A DNA stretch of 5,792 bases from an uncultured Pseudomonadota bacterium (GTDB lineage Bacteria; Pseudomonadota; Gammaproteobacteria; Burkholderiales; SG8-39). Where the stretch lies: contig CAIVVS010000315.1 in the NCBI GenBank assembly GCA_903909415.1, forward strand, positions 1 through 5,792. Direction: 5' to 3'. Numbering within the stretch: the first letter of the stretch is position 1; each line of letters starts with the position of its first letter. The notes beneath the pieces were generated by a model. The model made no database searches and was not told the DNA's origin. It worked only from the letters and a program-made list of their open reading frames with translations. This document shows positions 5,392 to 5,792 of the stretch, in pieces. The position numbers and the translations under genes were made by a program.

Positions 5392-5792
5392 AACGGAATC
5401 GCCAGGTTCGCCATGGTCGCGTCGCAATTGACCAGGCGCACGGTCTTGCGGGCGATCTTCCACGAGCCCGGGCTGCCGCGCAGCAGGTGCTCCATCGTGC
5501 CGCCGAAGGTGCGCTGCGGGTGGGTGCGCCGGTGCTCGAGCATGGTGAAGGTGGAATGCACCACCAGCTCGCCAACGCCCTCGGGTGCGGGACCGGCCTG
5601 GACGTTGCCGATCACCCGCAGCGTGGACGCGGCAGGCTGCTGCGAGAACAGCTTGGGGTGACGCAGGCGCTCGACCCGGTTGCGCAGGATCGCGGCGGTG
5701 TCGGCGAACAGGGAAATCTCGTTCTCGGCGTCGTGCTGGCCATGTCGCGCCGGCACCCAGTAGAAGACGTCCTCGGTGAGCAGCTGCAGCCA
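5388..5792 (-). CDS. Aromatic-ring-hydroxylating dioxygenase beta (small) subunit, partial
   Basis: The last 134 residues are present; roughly 25-35 N-terminal residues lie beyond the right edge, judging from the usual length of 160-170. The visible part starts with WLQLLTEDVFYWVPA, the family's first conserved block. It then has ENEISLFAD, a VERLRHP segment, the Arg-rich strand FTMLEHRRTHPQRTFGG and the C-terminus KTVRLVNCDATMANLAIPF, close to the KxVxLVNxDxxxxNLxF ending of this family. Beta subunits have an NTF2-like fold and form alpha3beta3 hexamers with the Rieske/iron alpha subunit in the cytoplasm. Oxygenases with such subunits hydroxylate salicylate, anthranilate, benzoate and similar rings. 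The alpha subunit is not seen; it usually lies just upstream, which here means beyond the right edge. Its stop overlaps the Bug start, placing it first among the visible operon genes. The substrate is not determinable. Confidence 0.88.
   Translation of the reverse strand, partial: WLQLLTEDVFYWVPARHGQHDAENEISLFADTAAILRNRVERLRHPKLFSQQPAASTLRVIGNVQAGPAPEGVGELVVHSTFTMLEHRRTHPQRTFGGTMEHLLRGSPGSWKIARKTVRLVNCDATMANLAIPF

Noticed and set aside
4366..5661. A 431-residue plus-strand open frame
   Set aside because: It lies opposite the Bug gene and the oxygenase beta subunit, and its low-complexity Arg/His/Gly composition is a by-product of GC-rich codon use.

Overview
This is a GC-rich, densely coded piece of accessory chromosome, most likely from a betaproteobacterium of the order Burkholderiales (Alcaligenaceae or Comamonadaceae type). 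The main clue is three different periplasmic Bug/TctC-type solute-binding proteins in under 6 kb, an expansion typical of Bordetella, Achromobacter, Pigmentiphaga, Cupriavidus and Variovorax. They sit among enzymes of aromatic-compound catabolism. Species and exact substrate cannot be fixed from the window.

Layout. (1) Positions 1-530, minus strand: the N-terminal half of a gentisate 1,2-dioxygenase-type cupin ring-cleavage enzyme, running off the left edge. (2) Positions 531-704: a divergent control region with back-to-back candidate sigma-70 promoters and several short perfect palindromes. (3) About 705-1814, plus strand: a Bug protein with an unusually long N-terminus. (4) Positions 1815-1938: a convergent gap with two hairpins, one of which looks like an intrinsic terminator for the minus strand. 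(5) Positions 1939-5792, minus strand: a tightly packed operon entering from the right edge. In transcription order it holds an aromatic-ring-hydroxylating dioxygenase beta subunit (5' end missing), a Bug protein overlapping it, a flavin-reductase-like FMN-binding protein, a second Bug protein, and a TenA/PqqC-fold protein with the ligand pattern of heme-oxygenase-like diiron enzymes (HDO).

How the genes may work together. A ring-hydroxylating oxygenase near a gentisate-type dioxygenase suggests that an aromatic acid (salicylate, anthranilate or a substituted relative) is hydroxylated to a gentisate-like product and then cleaved. The Bug proteins would bind aromatic or other carboxylates in the periplasm. 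No TctA/TctB membrane partners, regulator or electron-transfer components are visible.

The best candidate for something undescribed is the HDO-like protein, with its apparently complete metal site, ending an aromatic-catabolism operon that also carries a flavin reductase-like gene. Its reaction cannot be read from the sequence. No RNA genes, insertion sequences, CRISPR arrays or long repeats were seen.
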